A stretch of 64,000 bases of DNA from Halovenus carboxidivorans (GTDB lineage: Archaea > Halobacteriota > Halobacteria > Halobacteriales > Haloarculaceae), in contig NZ_WUUT01000003.1 of NCBI RefSeq assembly GCF_009831575.1, positions 184,748 through 248,747 on the forward strand, given 5' to 3'. Position numbers and translations under genes: made by a program. The notes below the pieces were generated by a model. The model made no database searches. It was not told where the DNA came from and was given only the letters and a program-made list of their open reading frames with translations. Below are positions 33,659 to 41,709 of the stretch, in pieces (within the stretch, counting starts at the first letter, position 1; each line of letters begins with the position of its first letter).

Positions 33659-34249
33659 ATGAGCGAGACGGCGGACGAGCGGCTGTTGGTCGATGTCGAC
33701 GGGACGCTCTGTCGAAATATGCCGCGGCTCTGTGAGTATCTCGAACTCGAGTACGGGCTCGACGTAACGCCAGCGGAGATCACCGACTGGAGCTACCAGT
33801 TCGAGTCGGTGGGGCTGGGCATCAGCGAGGTAATCACGGAACTGTTCGAGCGCCGCCCCGAGTGGTTTCTCGCCGACCTCGATCCGGTCTCGGGGAGCGA
33901 GGCGGCGCTGGAGACGCTGTCGGACGCCGGCTACGAGATCTGGATCGTCACCCACCGGCCATCTGACACGCACGATCTCACCCGGGAGTGGCTGGCCGAA
34001 CAGGGGATGACCTACGATCACTACGTCTCCGACGTGCCGGAGAGCAAAGCCGAGGTGTCCGGGGACGTCCTGATCGACGACTACCACGGCAACGTGACCG
34101 ACGCGGTCCGGGCGGGGATGACCGGACTGGCGTTCGACCGCCCGTACACCGAGCGGATCGATCACGACCGCGCGTACCGCGTTCAGACGTGGGAAGACGT
34201 ACTCGACCTGTTAGTTTTCGATACCGAAGTGCCGGGCGAAGCCGGATGA
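33659..34249 (+). CDS. HAD-superfamily 5'(3')-nucleotidase-like phosphatase
   Basis: The product is 196 residues. LLVDVDGTLCRNMPRLCEYLE (catalytic Asp pair near residues 11-13), IWIVTHRPSDTHDLTREWL (motif II Thr) and VLIDDYHGNVTDA (acidic motif) match the NT5C-like HAD branch that dephosphorylates (deoxy)nucleotides or nucleic-acid ends. Motif III Lys is probably in SDVPESKAEV. A TATA-like element about 27 nt before the ATG predicts a leaderless transcript. Only 3 nt separate it from the next gene, a P-loop kinase, so the two are an operon. Confidence 0.85.
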   Translation: MSETADERLLVDVDGTLCRNMPRLCEYLELEYGLDVTPAEITDWSYQFESVGLGISEVITELFERRPEWFLADLDPVSGSEAALETLSDAGYEIWIVTHRPSDTHDLTREWLAEQGMTYDHYVSDVPESKAEVSGDVLIDDYHGNVTDAVRAGMTGLAFDRPYTERIDHDRAYRVQTWEDVLDLLVFDTEVPGEAG

Positions 34250-34252
34250 CAT

Positions 34253-34795
34253 ATGTGCCCGCACGCGAGAACTGGGAGTGTGAGCGGACCACTGCTGATC
34301 GTCTACTGCGGGCTTCCGGGCGTCGGGAAATCGACCGTCTCGGCGTACACCGCCGACCAGCTCTCGGCCGTTCGACTCCGGAGCGACGAGGTGCGCTACG
34401 ATCTCTTCGACGAACCGGAGTACACGGCCGAGGAGATGCGCCGAACGTACGACGAACTGCTCGACCGCGCCCGCCAGCGCCTGGCGGCGGGCGAGGACGT
34501 GGTCGTCGACGGGACGTTCAAGGAGGCGGACAAGCGCGAGCAGGCCGCCGCTATCGCTGCCGAGACCGATGCGACGGTCTACTTCGTTCGCGTCACCTGT
34601 CCGCCGGACACCGTCCGGGAACGACTCGAAGCGCGGACTGACGACGCGAGCGACGCCGACCTCTCGGTCTACCAGAAACACCGCGAACAGTTCGAGGCCA
34701 TCGACCGCGAGCACGTCGTCATCGACAACGGCGGTTCGCTCCCGACGACGCGCAGTCGAGTCGACCGGAAACTGTTGGGGACGATTCGGGAGTAA
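34253..34795 (+). CDS. P-loop kinase (AAA_33/zeta-toxin-like ATPase)
   Basis: The product is 180 residues from ATG 34253, or 171 from GTG 34280, which would begin right before the first strand. IVYCGLPGVGKSTVSAY holds Walker A, VRLRSDEVRYDLF the acidic switch, and DVVVDGTFKEADKREQAAAIA a substrate-binding segment; VTCPPDTVRERLEAR resembles the lid of small-molecule and polynucleotide kinases. The target could be a sugar, nucleotide or nucleic-acid 5' end. Its operon partner is a nucleotidase-like HAD phosphatase. Kinase plus HAD phosphatase is also the make-up of polynucleotide kinase-phosphatase, so a split end-healing pair is conceivable (inference). Confidence 0.8.
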   Translation: MCPHARTGSVSGPLLIVYCGLPGVGKSTVSAYTADQLSAVRLRSDEVRYDLFDEPEYTAEEMRRTYDELLDRARQRLAAGEDVVVDGTFKEADKREQAAAIAAETDATVYFVRVTCPPDTVRERLEARTDDASDADLSVYQKHREQFEAIDREHVVIDNGGSLPTTRSRVDRKLLGTIRE

Positions 34796-34930
34796 CGCCC
34801 GACTTCCCCCGTTAGAAGCCATCTAACTCACGAGATATCCGACCTCGGCGGGCACCCCGGGTCGCGCTCGTACGCCGACTGCCCCCCTGAGTGCCGCCGA
34901 GAGACATTTATCGCCGCTGTGAGAACAACC

Positions 34931-35338
34931 ATGTGTATGATTCGCACACTCCTGATCCTGTTCGGCCTGGTCGAAATCGTCGCCCCGAAACCGATCATCG
35001 AGGCCTGCGAGCGGATCGGTCTCGAAAACCCCGACCACGCCCAACTCCGCCCCCGGGCCGCCCTGCTAGCCAGACTCGAAGGCGCACTGTTCGTCTGGGT
35101 GCTCGTACGCGGTCGCGACCAGTCACCGCTGACGAGTCGACTCCTCGGCGCGACCGGCGCGTTAGCGGTGGTGTATCCGACGCCGCTGATCCGGTTCAGC
35201 CAGTCCTTCGCCTACGAGAACTCGAGCGACCTCGAACTCCGTCCGTGGGTGCGCCCGGCCGCGCGGTTGCTCGGGGCGCTGTATCTCGCCGTCGTCGCGC
35301 TCTCGGGTGCGTCGACAGACGAGAGCGGACCCGCGTGA
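34931..35338 (+). CDS. Membrane protein of unknown function (135 aa)
   Basis: The ATG at 34931 gives 135 residues with hydrophobic segments near residues 3-18, 44-58, 70-86 and 112-126, starting MCMIRTLLILFGLVEI. A TATA-like acatttat (34904-34911) lies about 22-27 nt upstream, so the mRNA should be leaderless from this ATG. No enzyme motif is visible; ARPAARLLGALYLAVV near the C-terminus is a repeated small-residue pattern. I recognise no family. It is followed 42 nt later by the acyl-CoA dehydrogenase gene on the same strand. Confidence 0.72.
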   Translation: MCMIRTLLILFGLVEIVAPKPIIEACERIGLENPDHAQLRPRAALLARLEGALFVWVLVRGRDQSPLTSRLLGATGALAVVYPTPLIRFSQSFAYENSSDLELRPWVRPAARLLGALYLAVVALSGASTDESGPA

Positions 35339-35380
35339 ACGGGCATCACGCTTTTTCGGGTCCGTCCCGTCCCGAATCGT

Positions 35381-36526
35381 ATGAGCAGCCAGTTCAGTCT
35401 GACAGACGAACAGCAGTTGATCCGCGAGACGGTCCGGGAGTTCGGGGACAACGAGATTCGGCCGGTCGCCGCGGAGTACGAAGCCGAACAGCGGTACCCG
35501 ACCGACCTGCTCTCGGCCGCGGGTGATCTCGACCTGGTCGCGCCGAACGTTCCCGAGGAGTACGGCGGTGCGGGGATGGGCCACCTCTCGGAACTGATCG
35601 TCACCGAGGAGTTGTGGCGCGCCGACCCCGGTATCGGAGGCTCGATCGCCGCCGCCCGCTTCGGCACCGAGATGCTGCTGGAGTACGGTGACGAGTGGAT
35701 GTGCGAACAGTGGCTCCCGAAGATCACCGCCGGCGAGACGCCCATCGCCACCGGGATCAGCGAGGCGGCCCACGGCTCGAACGTCGCGGGGATGGAAACC
35801 CGGGCTGAACGGGATGGCGACGAGTACGTCATCAACGGCGACAAGATGTGGATCACCAACGGCACCGTCGCCGACGTGGCGATCATCATGGCGAAGACGA
35901 CGCCGGAGGCCGGCCACGAGGGGATCACCGCCTTCCTGACGCCGACCGACGTCGACGGCTACGACGCCACCCGGATCACGAACAAACTCGGCATCCACGC
36001 TCAGGACACCGCCGAAATCGTCATCGACGACCTGCGAGTCCCCGCCGAGAACGTCGTCGGCGAGGTCGATCAGGGATTTTACCAGTTGATGGAGTTTTTC
36101 GCGCCCGCCCGTGCGGACGTAGCCGCCCAGTCGACCGGCGTCGCACAGGCCGCCCTCGACGCGGCCGTCGAGTACGCCCGCGAGCGCGAGCAGGGCGGTC
36201 AACCGATCGCGGAGTACCAGGCCATCCAGCACAAACTCGCGGAGATGGCGACCGCCGTGGAGGCGGCGCGGTCGATGACCTACCGGGCGGCCGCGGCGCT
36301 GGAATCCGACGATCCCTCCCGCGTGACTCGCTTCGCCAGCATGGCGAAGCTATTCGCGAGCGAACACGCCGTCGACGTGACCGACGAGGCGTTACAGGTC
36401 TTCGGCGGGGCGGGCTACGTCTCCGACCATCCGGTCGAACGGTTCTACCGCGACGCCCGCATCACGAAGATCTACGACGGCACCAGCGAGATTCAGAAAA
36501 ACATCATCGCCGGCGAACTGCTGTGA
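35381..36526 (+). CDS. Acyl-CoA dehydrogenase
   Basis: This 381-residue protein has the ACAD layout: an N-terminal helical domain (FSLTDEQQLIRETVREF), a middle beta domain with the FAD-binding ITAGETPIATGISEAAHGS and WITNGTVAD, and a C-terminal helical domain with QVFGGAGYVSDHPVERFYRDARI and IYDGTSEIQKN. It dehydrogenates the alpha-beta bond of an acyl-CoA and passes electrons to an electron-transfer flavoprotein. The position that holds the catalytic Glu in short/medium-chain enzymes (Y-E-G-T) is Asp here; some ACAD branches use a Glu elsewhere. Chain specificity is unknown. Confidence 0.93.
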   Translation: MSSQFSLTDEQQLIRETVREFGDNEIRPVAAEYEAEQRYPTDLLSAAGDLDLVAPNVPEEYGGAGMGHLSELIVTEELWRADPGIGGSIAAARFGTEMLLEYGDEWMCEQWLPKITAGETPIATGISEAAHGSNVAGMETRAERDGDEYVINGDKMWITNGTVADVAIIMAKTTPEAGHEGITAFLTPTDVDGYDATRITNKLGIHAQDTAEIVIDDLRVPAENVVGEVDQGFYQLMEFFAPARADVAAQSTGVAQAALDAAVEYAREREQGGQPIAEYQAIQHKLAEMATAVEAARSMTYRAAAALESDDPSRVTRFASMAKLFASEHAVDVTDEALQVFGGAGYVSDHPVERFYRDARITKIYDGTSEIQKNIIAGELL

Positions 36527-36530
36527 CCCC

Positions 36531-36887
36531 TCAGAATGTGATGATCTCGTAGTCGTCGTCGACCAGCGATCGGATGCTCGGGTGACCGTCGTGGTCGTCG
36601 AGAGTGACGACGCCGGCGTCGGCGACGGCGTCCTCGACGCCGAACGCTCCAGCACAGTAGTCACAGGCGGCCGCCTGATCCTGTACCGTCGCGTAGAGGT
36701 CGTGATAGTCGTGCTCCTCGTCTTCGAGTTCGGGGATCCACTGCGTCCCCGCGCCGTCGAAGATGAGTTCGACCTCGTCGCCGTCGGTTTCGGCGAACTC
36801 CCGCGCCGTTTCGAGACCGTTGACGACTCGACCCATGTTCTCGTGTCCGTCCGTGCCTGCCAGAATGACGACTGCTGCGTTTGCCAT
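36531..36887 (-). CDS. DsrE-family protein
   Basis: The product is 118 residues, opening ANAAVVILAGTDGHENMGRVVNGLETAREF, a DsrE/F-like alpha/beta fold. ACDYCAGAFGVEDAV (about residues 75-89) contains the conserved Cys of the family after a strand-turn. DsrE-like proteins handle protein-bound sulfane sulfur or act as small-molecule-binding subunits. It converges with the acyl-CoA dehydrogenase gene, stops 4 nt apart. A reverse-strand TATA (around 36911-36918) precedes its ATG by about 25-30 nt. The sulfur substrate is not known. Confidence 0.85.
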   Translation of the reverse strand: MANAAVVILAGTDGHENMGRVVNGLETAREFAETDGDEVELIFDGAGTQWIPELEDEEHDYHDLYATVQDQAAACDYCAGAFGVEDAVADAGVVTLDDHDGHPSIRSLVDDDYEIITF

Positions 36888-36946
36888 TGCGCCCGATCAT
36901 ACGGCACCCGTATATAACTCGGTTGGGTGGGCTGGCGTCTTCGATG

Positions 36947-36963
36947 CGTTCGCGACGAACGCT
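36947..36963. promoter_or_regulatory. Perfect inverted repeat between DsrE and ABM genes
   Basis: The 7-bp arms gcgttcg (36947-36953) and cgaacgc (36957-36963) have a 3-nt spacer. It lies between the stop of the ABM gene and the promoter of the DsrE gene, both on the minus strand. It could be a terminator hairpin for the former or an operator for the latter. Confidence 0.4.
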
Positions 36964-37041
36964 TATTACCGGTGGCTCATCGACACGGTTGAACACGTCG
37001 GTTCGTGCCGAGACGTCTCTGGGAAAGAACAGAACCCGGAC

Positions 37042-37347
37042 TTACAGTTCGAGTTCCTCCGCGTTCTCCACGTCGTACCGCATCACTTCGGGTTCGCCGG
37101 CGAGTACGTCGGGGAGCATCCGCTCGAACTCGGCGAAGTGGTCGGTCTGGGTGTGCGCGCCGAGGGCTTGCTCGTCCTCGTAGCGCTCGGTGAAGCGGAT
37201 CACGTTGGGGTCGTCGATGTCGGTGGAGGCGACGTACTCGATGACGCCGTCCTCCTGGCGGGTCTTCGCTTCGAGTTCCTCGATGTGTTCGATCACACGG
37301 TCTCGCTCGTCCGGGTCGATCGGAAATGTCGCGTGGACTACGATCAT
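37042..37347 (-). CDS. Quinol monooxygenase-like ABM-domain protein
   Basis: From the ATG at 37347 the product is 101 residues of the antibiotic-biosynthesis-monooxygenase (ABM/YgiN) fold: IVVHATFPIDPDERDRVIEHIEELEAKTR is split here as strand plus helix, then GVIEYVAS, RFTERYEDEQALGAHTQTDHFAEFE. These dimeric ferredoxin-like proteins oxidise quinols or bind small reactive molecules without cofactor. An ATG 10 codons upstream (37377) overlaps a TATA-like tagttatat, so I prefer 37347, which also matches the usual start MIVV. No pathway link is evident. Confidence 0.85.
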   Translation of the reverse strand: MIVVHATFPIDPDERDRVIEHIEELEAKTRQEDGVIEYVASTDIDDPNVIRFTERYEDEQALGAHTQTDHFAEFERMLPDVLAGEPEVMRYDVENAEELEL

Positions 37348-37428
37348 TACGCTCTCTTCGAGTGGTGCCTCCGCCATATAACTACGGCCGACGTGTGTGC
37401 CCTCCGGTCAGCCGGCGAGTCCGGCCGG

Positions 37429-38850
37429 TCAGTGCGAGTGGCCGCCGCGGCTGAACTGTCCCGAGAAGCCCCGCTGGACGACCTCCGACAGAGCGGGGTG
37501 GATGTGTACGGACTCGCGAATATCCTGTACTGTACCGGATCCGGCCGTCATCGCCACGACGACCTCCTGGATCAGCGTCGAGGCGTCGGGGCCGATGATG
37601 TGACAGCCCAGAATCTCGCCGTCGAGGTCGATGATCGCCTTCAGGAAACCGTCGGCGTGCATCGCGTCTCCGCGGGCGGTCTGGTCGAACTCGTAGGTTC
37701 GGGTGGCGTACTCGCGGCCCGCTTCCCGCAGTTCGGCTTCGGTCGCGCCGACGCCGGCGACTTCTGGTGAGGCGAACACAGCCCACGGCATCACGCTGTA
37801 CTCCACCGGCGTCAGATCGTCGCGGAACAGATTGCGAACGACGGTCTGGGCCTCGTGGTTGGCGTTGTGTTTCAGCAGATACTCCCCGACGATATCGCCC
37901 AGCGCCCACACGCCCTCCGCGGTCGTCCGCAGATACTCGTCAGTCTCGATGAAGCCGCGGTCGTCGGTCTCGACGCCGGTCGCGTCGAGATTCAGCGTGT
38001 CGGAGTTCGGGCGACGCCCCGCCGCGACGAGCAGTTCGTCGCCGGTCACGCTGACGCCCTCGTCGTCGACAGTTCCAGCGTCGTCGCCGTACTCGTAGGG
38101 CTTGGCCTCGACGGTGATTTCGTCGCCGTCCTGCGAGACGGCCGTGGCGGCGTGGCCGGTGTGGACGGTGTACCGGTCGGCGTATCGCTCCGTAACGGCC
38201 TCGGCGACCTCCTCGTCGGCATCGGGAAGCAGATTCGGCCGCCGGCCGATGATCGTCACCTCGCTGCCGAAGGTGCCGAAGAAGTGGCCGAGTTCGGCGG
38301 CGATGTAGCCGCCGCCGACGATGACGAGACGCTCCGGCGGTGATTCTAGCTGGAGCGCTTCGGTGCTCGTGAGATAGTCGGTGTCCTCGATACCCTCGAT
38401 GTCGGGAATCGTCGGCCGCGTACCCGCGGCGATGAGTACGGTCTCGGCCCGCATTCGTGCGCCGTCGTCTTCCCCGCCGGAAATCTCGACCGTTCGCTCG
38501 TCGATGAACCGGGCCTCGCCGTCGTAGAGGTCGTGATCCGGCGACGAGGACAGCCCCCGTCGGATCGAGTCAGAATCCGCCGAGACCTCCTCGTTGACCT
38601 CCCGGACGATCCGCGAAAAGTCCACGTCGGTCACTTCGGCGTCGATGTGATACTCCTCGGCGCGTTCGATCGTTTCGAGCACGTCGGCGTGATACAACAG
38701 GTGTTTCGAGGGGATACAGCCGCGGTTCAGGCAGGTGCCGCCGAGCGGCCCCTTCTCGACGACGGCGACCGACTGCCCCTGGTTCACCGCCGCGTTCGCC
38801 ACGTCCAGCCCCGATCCCGAGCCGATCACGAGAAAGTCGTACTCGTCCAT
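37429..38850 (-). CDS. Pyridine-nucleotide disulfide oxidoreductase (dihydrolipoyl dehydrogenase/thiol reductase-like)
   Basis: The product is 473 residues. FAD motif VIGSGSGLDVANAA near residue 7, redox disulfide GTCLNRGCIPSKHLLYHA (Cys near residues 40 and 45), NAD-binding IVGGGYIAAELGHFFGTFG (about residues 180-198), FAD motif WALGDIVG and the C-terminal His in HIHPALSEVVQ. All catalytic parts of the family are present. No pyruvate-dehydrogenase-type genes are nearby, so a stand-alone thiol reductase is likely. In Halobacterium a protein of this type once annotated as mercuric reductase is bis-gamma-glutamylcystine reductase, a plausible role here; mycothione-reductase-like and lipoamide functions are alternatives. 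Confidence 0.88.
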   Translation of the reverse strand: MDEYDFLVIGSGSGLDVANAAVNQGQSVAVVEKGPLGGTCLNRGCIPSKHLLYHADVLETIERAEEYHIDAEVTDVDFSRIVREVNEEVSADSDSIRRGLSSSPDHDLYDGEARFIDERTVEISGGEDDGARMRAETVLIAAGTRPTIPDIEGIEDTDYLTSTEALQLESPPERLVIVGGGYIAAELGHFFGTFGSEVTIIGRRPNLLPDADEEVAEAVTERYADRYTVHTGHAATAVSQDGDEITVEAKPYEYGDDAGTVDDEGVSVTGDELLVAAGRRPNSDTLNLDATGVETDDRGFIETDEYLRTTAEGVWALGDIVGEYLLKHNANHEAQTVVRNLFRDDLTPVEYSVMPWAVFASPEVAGVGATEAELREAGREYATRTYEFDQTARGDAMHADGFLKAIIDLDGEILGCHIIGPDASTLIQEVVVAMTAGSGTVQDIRESVHIHPALSEVVQRGFSGQFSRGGHSH

Positions 38851-38942
38851 GGGGTGAACTCCGGCGGCGACGCTGAAGAAAGTCCGGCCCGGCCGTTGGG
38901 GGCACCCGTACGGTTTAACCGACAGACGCCGGAACTGTGTGT

Positions 38943-39956
38943 ATGCGCGCTGCAGCCTTCACCGAACTGATCGGTCCGGACGGCGTCTCGATCATCGACC
39001 AACCGACACCCGAACCCGAGCGCGGAGAGGCGGTCGTCGACGTCCGCGCGTGTGCGATCAACCACCACGACCTCTGGATTCTCGACGGCGACTCAGCGAT
39101 GGTCGACGGCGACAACCTCCCGTTCGTCAGCGGCCTCGATGTCGCCGGCGAGGTCCGGGCGGTCGGCGGGGACGTACGGGGCGTCGAACCGGGCGATCGG
39201 GTGCTCCTGTGCCCGAACGAGACCTGCGGGAGCTGTCGGTTCTGCCGGGAGGGGCCGGAGAACCTCTGTGAGTCCTTCTCGCTGTTCCACGGCGGCCTCG
39301 CCGAGTCCGCGGCGGTCAGCGCCGACCGACTGCTTCAGTTACCCGAATCGGTCGAGTTCACGACCGCCGCTGCGGTTCCGACCGCCTACATGACCGCCTA
39401 CCACATGCTCCGCCGGGCGGAGGTGGGCCCGACGGATCTGGTCTTCGTTCCCGGCGCGACCGGCGGCGTCGGCGTCGCCTGCGTCCAGCTCGCGGACGTG
39501 CTCGGCGCCGAGACGGTCGGCACCTCCTCCTCGGCGAGCAAGCTCTCGACCGTCGAATCGCTGGGGCTCGACCACGCGATCGAGGGGACAGATCCCGAAC
39601 AGATCCGCCCCGCGGTCGAGGAGATCGGGAAGCCAGACGCCGTGATGAACCACCTCGGCGGCGAGTACACCGATCTCGGACTCTCCGTACTGCGTCGCGG
39701 CGGCCGGATGGCCGTCTGTGGTCGCACTGCCGGTGGTCGATCCGAGTTCGATGTCGCGGGACTGTTCCTCGGCCACAAGCGGATCATCGGCAGTACGATG
39801 GGGACCCAGGACGACCTCAGACGGCTCGTCGATCTCGTCGCGTCGGGCGATCTCGACCCGGAGATCGACGAGACGTACCCGCTCGAAGAGACTGCGGAGG
39901 CGTTCAGGGCGATGAAAAACCGAGATAGCGTCGGGAAGCTAGTCGTGACGCCGTAG
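38943..39956 (+). CDS. Medium-chain oxidoreductase with structural zinc (quinone-oxidoreductase/alcohol-dehydrogenase-like)
   Basis: The product is 337 residues from the ATG at 38943. The structural zinc loop is intact (CPNETCGSCRFCREGPENLC, about residues 95-114) and a nucleotide-binding VPGATGGVGVACVQLA (about residues 175-190) is present. The catalytic-zinc residues of alcohol dehydrogenase are altered: ACAINHHDL replaces ACGICHSD, and SGLDVAGEV replaces GHExxGxV. So it probably uses the structural zinc only, as in zinc-lobe quinone or enoyl reductases. It is divergent from the disulfide oxidoreductase gene, 92 nt apart. Confidence 0.88.
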   Translation: MRAAAFTELIGPDGVSIIDQPTPEPERGEAVVDVRACAINHHDLWILDGDSAMVDGDNLPFVSGLDVAGEVRAVGGDVRGVEPGDRVLLCPNETCGSCRFCREGPENLCESFSLFHGGLAESAAVSADRLLQLPESVEFTTAAAVPTAYMTAYHMLRRAEVGPTDLVFVPGATGGVGVACVQLADVLGAETVGTSSSASKLSTVESLGLDHAIEGTDPEQIRPAVEEIGKPDAVMNHLGGEYTDLGLSVLRRGGRMAVCGRTAGGRSEFDVAGLFLGHKRIIGSTMGTQDDLRRLVDLVASGDLDPEIDETYPLEETAEAFRAMKNRDSVGKLVVTP

Positions 39957-39969
39957 CGACGGACGCCTC

Positions 39970-40452
39970 TCAGGTCGCGGCGTCTGCGGCGTCGAGAACC
40001 TCGTCGTAATCGGGCTCGGTCGTCGTGTCGTCTCGAACCCACGAGTAGGTCACCTCGCCGTCGCTGCCGACGACGAAGACGGCACGCTTGGAGAACTCTC
40101 GAAGGCCGTACTCCTCCCAGTCCATCGACACGCCGAACGCGTCGATTATCTCCCGGTTCGCGTCGCTCACCAGCGCGTAGTCGAGACCGAGTTGATCCCG
40201 AAAGGCGCTCAGCGCGAACGGCGAGTCGACGCTGACGCCGTAGATTGTCGCGCCGGCGTCCTCGAACTCGGAGAGGCGCGTCTGGAACGCGTCCATCTCG
40301 TGCGAACACGTCGGCGTGAACGCCCCCGGAAAGAACGCGAGCACCAGCGGCCCGTCCGATAATCGCTCCGACAGCGCGAACGTGCCGACTTCGTCGTCGC
40401 CGTATGCGAGCGGTGCGGTGAACTCCGGGGCCGTCTCTCCTGCTGTGATCAT
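39970..40452 (-). CDS. Peroxiredoxin (AhpC/TSA family)
   Basis: The 160-residue product has FFPGAFTPTCSHEMDAFQ near residues 44-61, with the peroxidatic Cys in the P-x3-T-x2-C motif and the supporting catalytic Arg probably in the ALSAFRDQLG segment. I see no second conserved Cys in the usual C-terminal position, so it may be a 1-Cys or atypical enzyme. It reduces H2O2 and organic peroxides. Start at ATG 40452 by similarity to the family start. It lies 60 nt downstream of a minimal thioredoxin-reductase-like FAD protein on the same strand, a likely functional partner. Confidence 0.92.
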   Translation of the reverse strand: MITAGETAPEFTAPLAYGDDEVGTFALSERLSDGPLVLAFFPGAFTPTCSHEMDAFQTRLSEFEDAGATIYGVSVDSPFALSAFRDQLGLDYALVSDANREIIDAFGVSMDWEEYGLREFSKRAVFVVGSDGEVTYSWVRDDTTTEPDYDEVLDAADAAT

Positions 40453-40512
40453 ACCCCGGTATTGCGCGGGTGACGGCAAAAGAATTTAGCAGGGTCGGCC
40501 GACGCTACCGCG

Positions 40513-41097
40513 TTACTCCTCGGTGAGCGAACCGAACAGTTCCTCGGCGTCTGCCGGCACGTCGAAGTCGTGGTAGTGTTCGCCTTTCTCCTCGCTGAGG
40601 ATGTTGAGCGCGGCGGCGGCGCCGTCGCCGGCGGAGATGACCGCCTGCCACTCCTCGGCGCGGACCATCGCACCCGTCGCGTACGCGCCCTCGACGGAGG
40701 TCTCCATCGACACGTCGACGTCGACGGTCTCCTCGTCGGTGAACTCACAGCCGAGTTCCTCCGCGAGGTCGCGGTTGGCCCCGGTCGCGAGGACGACGTA
40801 ATCGGCCTCGTGGTCGCCCTCCTCGGTCGTGACGGTGAAGCCGTCTCCGTTCGATTCGACGCCGGTCACTTCGGTTCCCTGTTCGCGCTCGACGCCGAAG
40901 TCGTCGACCTGATCGCGCAGCGTCTCGATGTACACGGAACCGTCGACCGAGCCGATTCCGGGGTAGTTGAACAGGTGTGCCTTGTGCATCCACGTGCCGT
41001 CCGTGTCGAAGACGGTCGTTTCGAGGCCGTTCTTTGCGGTGAACAGTGCAGCGCTGAGGCCGGCGGGACCACCGCCGACGATTACAACAGAACTCAT
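40513..41097 (-). CDS. Minimal FAD-binding thioredoxin-reductase-like protein (194 aa)
   Basis: The product is 194 residues, beginning VVIVGGGPAGLSAALFTAKNG (FAD site), then HLFNYPGIG, VLATGANRDLA and a closing AYATGAMVRAEEWQAVISAGDGAAAALNI. These are the two halves of the thioredoxin-reductase FAD domain. Between them, where a full TrxR (about 310-330 residues) has its NAD(P)H domain with the redox CxxC, the sequence passes almost directly from one to the other. I see neither a second dinucleotide fold nor a CxxC. How it is reduced and what it reduces are unknown. It sits upstream of a peroxiredoxin. Confidence 0.82.
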   Translation of the reverse strand: MSSVVIVGGGPAGLSAALFTAKNGLETTVFDTDGTWMHKAHLFNYPGIGSVDGSVYIETLRDQVDDFGVEREQGTEVTGVESNGDGFTVTTEEGDHEADYVVLATGANRDLAEELGCEFTDEETVDVDVSMETSVEGAYATGAMVRAEEWQAVISAGDGAAAALNILSEEKGEHYHDFDVPADAEELFGSLTEE

Positions 41098-41180
41098 ACT
41101 CGAACGTTGGAGCGAGTCCGTGATAAATACCGGAGTAACACCCGTGAAACTTCCTGACGGATGCGGCGGGGACCTGCCGG

Positions 41181-41648
41181 TCACTCGAAGTACCCGGTCT
41201 CCGTCCCACACGCCAGACATCTCGTGATCTTCCCCTCCCGATCCGCCGCTAACTCGACGGTCGTCGGCGTTCGGTCGCCACACTCCGGACACTCCCGCAG
41301 AATCTCGACGTCACCGCCGTCCTGCGGCGCACCGACCGCCAGCAACACGGCACGCTCCGATCCGGTGTTGACCCCGCGCTGGTACTCTCCCGGACCGAAC
41401 CGGATCGCCTCGCCGCCTTCGAGCACGACCTCCCCCGCTTCCGTCTCGAAGGTCATCTCCCCCTGTTGCAGATAGAAGACTTCCTCCTGGCGCTCGTGTT
41501 TGTGATAACCGTACGCAGGGCTGTCCCCGGGCGCGAGTTCGTAGTAGTTCAACGCGAGATCACTCGCGCCGAGCGCCTTCGTCAGCGGCCGCTGGTCGGT
41601 CGAAACGTCGATCCGCCGGTCGATCTCGTCGATCCGGACCTTCTCCAT
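41181..41648 (-). CDS. Cupin protein with C-terminal zinc ribbon
   Basis: The product is 155 residues. Residues about 35-110 form a cupin barrel with HKHERQEEVFYLQQGE (metal-binding H-x-H and E) and RFGPGEYQRGVNTG. Residues about 117-150 add a zinc ribbon, CPECGDRT and CLACGTET. Cupin plus zinc ribbon is a recurrent haloarchaeal small protein. The cupin probably binds a small ligand or metal; catalysis cannot be assumed. It is transcribed in the same direction as the FAD protein, with an 83-nt gap. Confidence 0.82.
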   Translation of the reverse strand: MEKVRIDEIDRRIDVSTDQRPLTKALGASDLALNYYELAPGDSPAYGYHKHERQEEVFYLQQGEMTFETEAGEVVLEGGEAIRFGPGEYQRGVNTGSERAVLLAVGAPQDGGDVEILRECPECGDRTPTTVELAADREGKITRCLACGTETGYFE

Positions 41649-41709
41649 ACCGGCCCATCGACCGACCGACCGATGAATCTACCGGCCGGCCGTGCTCCGG
41701 ACCGGTCCG

